This document shows, in pieces, positions 60,268-64,000 of a stretch of 64,000 nucleotides of DNA. The notes under the pieces are model-generated. The model did no database searches and was not told the origin of the DNA. It saw only the letters and a list, made by a program, of their open reading frames with translations. Numbering within the stretch: the stretch's first letter is position 1; every line of letters starts with the position of its first letter. The position numbers and the translations under genes were made by a program. Source of the DNA: Roseibium sp. (GTDB lineage Bacteria > Pseudomonadota > Alphaproteobacteria > Rhizobiales > Stappiaceae); assembly GCA_017643925.1 (NCBI GenBank), contig JAEPML010000009.1, positions 165,807 to 229,806 on the forward strand. The letters are read 5' to 3'.

Positions 60268-61827
60268 ATGACAGTGCGCGCGCAACTCACGTCAAACGAT
60301 TACGGCATTCTGGTCGAAACTCTGGCCGGTGCGGTCACGGCGTGGCGTGGTGACAAGGTCCTGGCTCGGTCGCGCAATGCCAAGGTGATGTACGAAACCC
60401 GTCTGCAGCCGGTGATTTACTTTCCGGTCGAGGATGTGGTTGCACGCCTGGAGCGGGCGAGTGATCGCAAGACCTTTTGCCCCTTCAAGGGCACGGCCTC
60501 CTATGATCACGTCCATATTGGTGAGGAAACGCTGGAGCACGGTGCCTGGTGCTATCACAATGCCTTGCCCGAAGGGCAGGCGGTTGATGGCTATGTTGCT
60601 TTCATGCCGGGCGTTGCAACGCATATCGAGCATCCGGATGCGGAGCTTGAAAATCTCGCCGTCAACAATGTCACCGGACCAACGGTGGACTGGTTGCTGC
60701 GCGAGGCCTGGACAGCCAAGACACCCGAAGAACTCGTCGGAGCGCTTGGGCGCAAGCTTTACGAAGACGGCATTGCAGTCAGCCGGATCACGATCCTGAT
60801 CTGGTCGCTCCATCCAATGATTGCCGGCAGAATATTCATCTGGTCGAGGGATGAGGACGAGGTGAAGAGTTATGCGCCGTCCTACGAGAACCTCGAACGG
60901 CCGGCCTTTCGGGACAGTCCGCTGCAGCATGTGGCCGACGGGCTCGGCGGCGTGCGCCAGAAACTGGACACCAATCCGGACGAGTTCCAGTTCCCGATCA
61001 TGGGTGACCTGAGAGAGCAGGGCGCGACCGACTATGTTGCAATGCCGCTGCCGTTTTCGGACGGACGCACCAACGTCATGACGCTGGTGTCCGACCATCC
61101 AAAGGGGTTCACGACAGCCAATCTCGGGCTGGTTTTTGAATGTTCCGCGCTGATCAGCCGCTTGTTCGAGGTCTTCGCGCTGACGTCCAACGCGACAACC
61201 CTGCTGGAAACCTATCTGGGCAAACGCACGGGTGCACGGGTGCTGGGCGGCAAGATCCGGCGCGGAGACGGCGACAATATCGATGCGGCTATTCTGTTTT
61301 GCGACCTGCGCCACTCCACGCGTCTTGAAACCGAACTTGGCCGGGAAGCCTACCTTGCGCTGTTGAACAGGTTTTTCGAGACGACAACCGAGATCGTCAA
61401 CGCGCATGATGGCGAGGTGCTCAAATTCATCGGGGACGCGGTTCTTGCGATTTTTCCGGCCAGTTCCGGACGGGCTCATGCCTGCAAACAGGCAATGGAA
61501 AGCGCAACGGAGATCGTTCGCGGGCTTGGTGAACCGGCCGATGACACCGAAGGACCTGCCCTGGAATGCGCGATCGGTGTTGCCTTTGGCGAGGTGACCT
61601 ACGGCAATGTCGGTTCTCGCGAGAGACTGGATTTCACGGTTATCGGCAGCGCAGCGAATATCGCCGCGCGACTTGGTGAACATGGCAAGGTCAACGGATA
61701 TGCGGTGGTGGCGTCGGACGATGTCGCTTCGGAGGCTGGATTGTCGACCGTGCCGCTCGGCACTGTTGAACTGCACAATGTCTCGAAGCCCGTCACGGCT
61801 CACGCACTTGAGCTGAGCCTTCCCTGA
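60268..61827 (+). CDS. DUF427-adenylate/guanylate cyclase fusion protein
   Basis: The 519-residue protein has three parts. Residues about 1-115 are a DUF427 domain (VIYFPVEDV, KTFCPFKGTASYDHV, GYVAFMPGV). Residues about 120-330 are a sensor region like that of the cyclase at 39999-41171. About 335-519 is a class III cyclase domain with both metal Asp residues (LFCDLRHSTRL, FIGDAVLAIF) and DFTVIGSAANIAARLG. It should make cAMP or cGMP. DUF427 in front of a cyclase is an uncommon fusion. I use ATG 60268 over a TTG two codons upstream. Confidence 0.85.
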   Translation: MTVRAQLTSNDYGILVETLAGAVTAWRGDKVLARSRNAKVMYETRLQPVIYFPVEDVVARLERASDRKTFCPFKGTASYDHVHIGEETLEHGAWCYHNALPEGQAVDGYVAFMPGVATHIEHPDAELENLAVNNVTGPTVDWLLREAWTAKTPEELVGALGRKLYEDGIAVSRITILIWSLHPMIAGRIFIWSRDEDEVKSYAPSYENLERPAFRDSPLQHVADGLGGVRQKLDTNPDEFQFPIMGDLREQGATDYVAMPLPFSDGRTNVMTLVSDHPKGFTTANLGLVFECSALISRLFEVFALTSNATTLLETYLGKRTGARVLGGKIRRGDGDNIDAAILFCDLRHSTRLETELGREAYLALLNRFFETTTEIVNAHDGEVLKFIGDAVLAIFPASSGRAHACKQAMESATEIVRGLGEPADDTEGPALECAIGVAFGEVTYGNVGSRERLDFTVIGSAANIAARLGEHGKVNGYAVVASDDVASEAGLSTVPLGTVELHNVSKPVTAHALELSLP

Positions 61828-61857
61828 CAGCCAGACCGGTCCTAGAGATAAGTTTCG

Positions 61858-62136
61858 TCAGCGAACGGTGTTTTCGCCAGCAAATCCGCCAACAGGCTGG
61901 TTGCGAACGAGAATGACGAGACCTTCCGAGCTTGGGGTCGCATCTTTTGCGGCGACGCCACCATAGTTGGCGCAGAGGTCTTCAGCGCTCTTGTTGTATG
62001 CTGGCGTGAACATGGTGATGGTCTGGCAATCAACCCGGCGCAATTCCCGGTCGGCCTTGGTGCCGCCCGACATGGCGAAGCCACCGGCCAGTGCCAGCGC
62101 GATTGTTGAAGTGGCGACAACTGCAAACTTTTTCAT
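61858..62136 (-). CDS. Small exported protein
   Basis: A 92-residue protein from ATG 62136 (GGGG site), with a signal peptide (KFAVVATSTIALALAGGFAM). A short polar mature part holds two Cys (VDCQTI, DLCANYGG). A longer upstream frame is not supported because it hides the signal. Unknown function. Confidence 0.65.
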   Translation of the reverse strand: MKKFAVVATSTIALALAGGFAMSGGTKADRELRRVDCQTITMFTPAYNKSAEDLCANYGGVAAKDATPSSEGLVILVRNQPVGGFAGENTVR

Positions 62137-62359
62137 AATCCCCGGTCCCATTTCCTGGCCCGGTATGTTGGGCCCTGCGATATGGTCGGAGAATGCCGGA
62201 AAGCACCTGTACTCACCCTGAAATCCGCATTCACCTTGCATTCAGGTTTAGTTGATTCGACAGGTATTGCCGAGTTTTGGCCCCGTTTTTGGGGGGCTCG
62301 AATCGGCTAAACGTTGGATAACGGTAAATGATTGGTAAATTCAAAACGGCATGAAAAGC

Positions 62360-62381
62360 AAAAGGGGCGGAAAACCGCCCC
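62360..62381 (-). terminator. Terminator of grxD
   Basis: A 7-bp stem GGGGCGG/CCGCCCC with a 4-nt loop. On the minus strand it runs into TTTT (62363-62360). It lies 31 nt after the grxD stop. Confidence 0.8.
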
Positions 62382-62411
62382 TTCCAGGTAAGATGTCGTT
62401 AGGATCTGTCG

Positions 62412-62744
62412 TCAGGCGCTTGCCTGGACCTCGACGCCTTTTTCGGTCAGCAAACCCTGAAGTTCCTGATTCTGGAACATTTCGCGGATGATGTCACAGC
62501 CACCGACGAATTCGCCCTTCACATAAAGCTGCGGGATGGTCGGCCAGTTGGTGAATTCCTTGATGCCCTGGCGCAGATCGTCGTCTTCCAGAACGTTGAT
62601 GCCCTTATAAGGCGCGCCGACATAGTCGAGGATCTGTACGACCTGACCGGAAAAGCCGCATTGCGGAAAATTCGGGGTGCCTTTCATGAAGAGGACAACG
62701 TCGTTGGTGTCGACTTCGTTCTTGATCCAGTCCTGGATGCTCAT
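62412..62744 (-). CDS. grxD: Monothiol glutaredoxin Grx4/GrxD
   Basis: The 110-residue protein has the CGFS active site (GTPNFPQCGFSGQVVQILDY), the WPTIPQLYV cis-Pro segment and GGCDI for glutathione binding. It carries or transfers 2Fe-2S clusters, often in complex with BolA. The bolA gene lies 121 nt upstream in the same direction, and purL before that: the usual alphaproteobacterial order. Confidence 0.96.
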   Translation of the reverse strand: MSIQDWIKNEVDTNDVVLFMKGTPNFPQCGFSGQVVQILDYVGAPYKGINVLEDDDLRQGIKEFTNWPTIPQLYVKGEFVGGCDIIREMFQNQELQGLLTEKGVEVQASA

Positions 62745-62865
62745 GAGTTCATGTCCTTTTACTTCGACGGCGCGAGCAAGATGCTGCCGGTTCGTTATCC
62801 GCCTATCTGTTGCAGAACGGCGGCAGAATCAAGGGGTCACGTGAAATACGCGGCAATCTGTCGAG

Positions 62866-63099
62866 TCAGTCCGGTGCCTTCGTCTGAAGGGCGAGCGCGT
62901 GCAGCGCGCCACCCATGTTGCCTTTCAGCGCTTCGTAGACCAGCTGGTGCTGCTGGACGCGGCTCTTTCCCCGGAAGGCCTCGGAGACGACATTGGCCGC
63001 GTAATGATCGCCGTCTCCAGCCAAATCACGGATCTCTACCTGAGCGTCGGGCAAGGCCTCTTTGATCAGGGTTTCGATCTCATTTGCGTTCATTGGCAT
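62866..63099 (-). CDS. bolA: BolA-family protein
   Basis: The 77-residue BolA protein has LIKEALPDAQVEIRDLAGDG, the GDHYAANVVSEAFRGKSRVQQHQLVYEAL core with the conserved His, and GALHALALQT. It is a partner of Grx4 in Fe-S cluster trafficking. The start at 63099 has AAGGA ten bases upstream; 63093 is possible. Confidence 0.94.
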   Translation of the reverse strand: MPMNANEIETLIKEALPDAQVEIRDLAGDGDHYAANVVSEAFRGKSRVQQHQLVYEALKGNMGGALHALALQTKAPD

Positions 63100-63142
63100 C
63101 GTGCGTCAGTCCTTTTTGCGCGTTCTTGAAAGGCAAACCGAG

Positions 63143-63875
63143 TCAGGCCGTTGCCATGTAGTTCGGGAACCAATCTTCGTGCGCTTTCTTCAAGTTTGCA
63201 ACGGATATGGTGAGAATGCCTTCAACAGTCAATTCTTCACCGCCGGTTGTGCCGATTTGTTGAACATTAATGCCGGCATCCAGAATGTCTTCCAGCACGG
63301 CATCAACCCGGTCCTGAGCCACGGTGATGACATAGCGCCCCTGATCTTCGCCGAAGAGGGCCGCGTGCGCCGGACCGTCGACTTCCACCGACGCGCCAAT
63401 GCCGCTGGAGATCGCCATTTCAGCCAGGGCAACACCCAGGCCACCTGACGAGATGTCGTGCACGCCCGTCACCCGGGCAGCGCCAATGAGCTGGCGCACC
63501 AGCGTGCCGCGGCGCTTTTCGGCCGCCAGATCAACCGGCGGCGGCGCACCTTCCTCGCGGCCCAGAACATCGGCCAGATACTGGCTTGCACCAAGATGTG
63601 TGCCGAGGCCGCCGATCACCAGGATCGCGTCGCCCGCTTGAGCAAAAGCTGCACCGGCCCGAACCGTGACATCGGGCAGCAAGCCGACGCCGCCGATTGC
63701 AGGGGTTGGCAGGATCGCTTCGCCATGGGTTTCGTTGTAAAGCGACACGTTGCCGGAGACGATCGGGAAATCGAGTTCACGGCAGGCTTCGCCGATACCT
63801 TTGATGCAGCCGACGAACTGACCCATGATTTCCGGTTTTTCCGGATTGCCGAAATTCAGGTTGTCTGTCGCGGCG
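63143..63875 (-). CDS. purL: Phosphoribosylformylglycinamidine synthase II, C-terminal part only
   Basis: About 244 codons match the C-terminal part of PurL, starting at [20 protein letters not shown] and including [13 protein letters not shown] and [20 protein letters not shown]. The enzyme makes FGAM in purine synthesis; full length is over 700 residues. At about 63875 the match stops abruptly and the sequence becomes antisense malate synthase G. Open frame continues past the junction only because codon registers coincide. The gene is broken here, by rearrangement or assembly chimera. Confidence 0.9.
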
Positions 63876-64000
63876 TCAAGCCGAAGATGCATGGCCCGGA
63901 AGAAGTCGCCTTCGCATCGGAAATCTTCGATCGTGTGGAAGATGCGCTCGGCATGGACCGGAACACGCTCAAGATGGGGATCATGGACGAGGAACGCCGC
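63876..64000 (+). CDS. glcB: Malate synthase G, internal fragment
   Basis: Read in frame from 63876 the plus strand gives [13 protein letters not shown], then FDRVEDALG and [11 protein letters not shown], a conserved central block of malate synthase G (about 720 residues). There is no start: the gene enters in mid-sequence at the junction with purL and runs off the window end. The enzyme condenses glyoxylate with acetyl-CoA. Confidence 0.88.

Noticed and set aside
60292..61803. 503-codon open frame on the minus strand
   Set aside because: It is antisense to the DUF427-cyclase gene, whose domains are clear; no ribosome binding site or family resemblance.

Overview
The window looks like chromosomal DNA of an alphaproteobacterium of the order Hyphomicrobiales. 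It is GC-rich, and the purL-bolA-grxD order, the RecA N-terminus, the recA-alaS pair and the cobalamin riboswitch all fit that group. A Stappiaceae (Roseibium/Labrenzia-like) origin is my best guess from protein style, not a proven assignment. Most of the sequence is ordinary housekeeping and metabolism. I see no prophage, insertion sequence, CRISPR array, tRNA or rRNA.

Layout. 1-5.6 kb: a glyoxalase-fold protein, an NrtS-like small membrane protein, a lipoprotein, and a three-gene operon of coiled-coil and membrane proteins of unknown function. 5.6-12 kb: psuK-psuG (pseudouridine breakdown), recA with LexA-type boxes, and alaS. 12-16.4 kb: a 41-residue membrane protein, a cyclic-nucleotide-binding K+ channel, a periplasmic protein, and a fetA-fetB-GST operon. 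16.4-20.8 kb: an HscC-type Hsp70 with a J-like membrane partner lacking HPD, then a secreted TPR protein. 20.8-27 kb: dimeric NADP isocitrate dehydrogenase, small secreted proteins, a solute-binding protein and a GGDEF/EAL membrane protein. 27-30.2 kb: a Zn/Mn-type metal ABC transporter operon behind a cobalamin riboswitch and two tiny ORFs. 30.3-34 kb: a LysE exporter with a LysR regulator, and the rtcB-prfH RNA/ribosome repair pair. 34-40 kb: monomeric NADP isocitrate dehydrogenase (a second, unrelated isozyme), small hypothetical proteins and a zinc alcohol dehydrogenase. 40-47 kb: a class III cyclase, a Yellow/SMP-30-like gene broken by an in-frame TGA, a LysR regulator, trmJ, murI and an EAL-CBS-GGDEF protein. 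47-53 kb: rpsD, dgoD with a VOC protein, a SnoaL-like protein, an orphan ABC binding protein and ttcA. 53-60 kb: oxidoreductase and aldehyde dehydrogenase genes, a permease and a flavin reductase, with three LysR regulators. 60-64 kb: a DUF427-cyclase fusion, a small exported protein, grxD, bolA and the 3' part of purL.

The window ends with an anomaly. At about 63875 purL (minus strand) breaks off in mid-gene and the sequence becomes the middle of malate synthase G on the plus strand. This is a contig chimera or a rearrangement that breaks both genes.

The most interesting candidates are the riboswitch-controlled metal transporter with its overlapping small ORFs, the coiled-coil/membrane operon at 1.6-5.3 kb, the HPD-less J-like partner of the Hsp70, and the DUF427-cyclase fusion. 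Nucleotide signalling is unusually dense for a housekeeping region: two class III cyclases, two c-di-GMP proteins and a channel with a cNMP domain.
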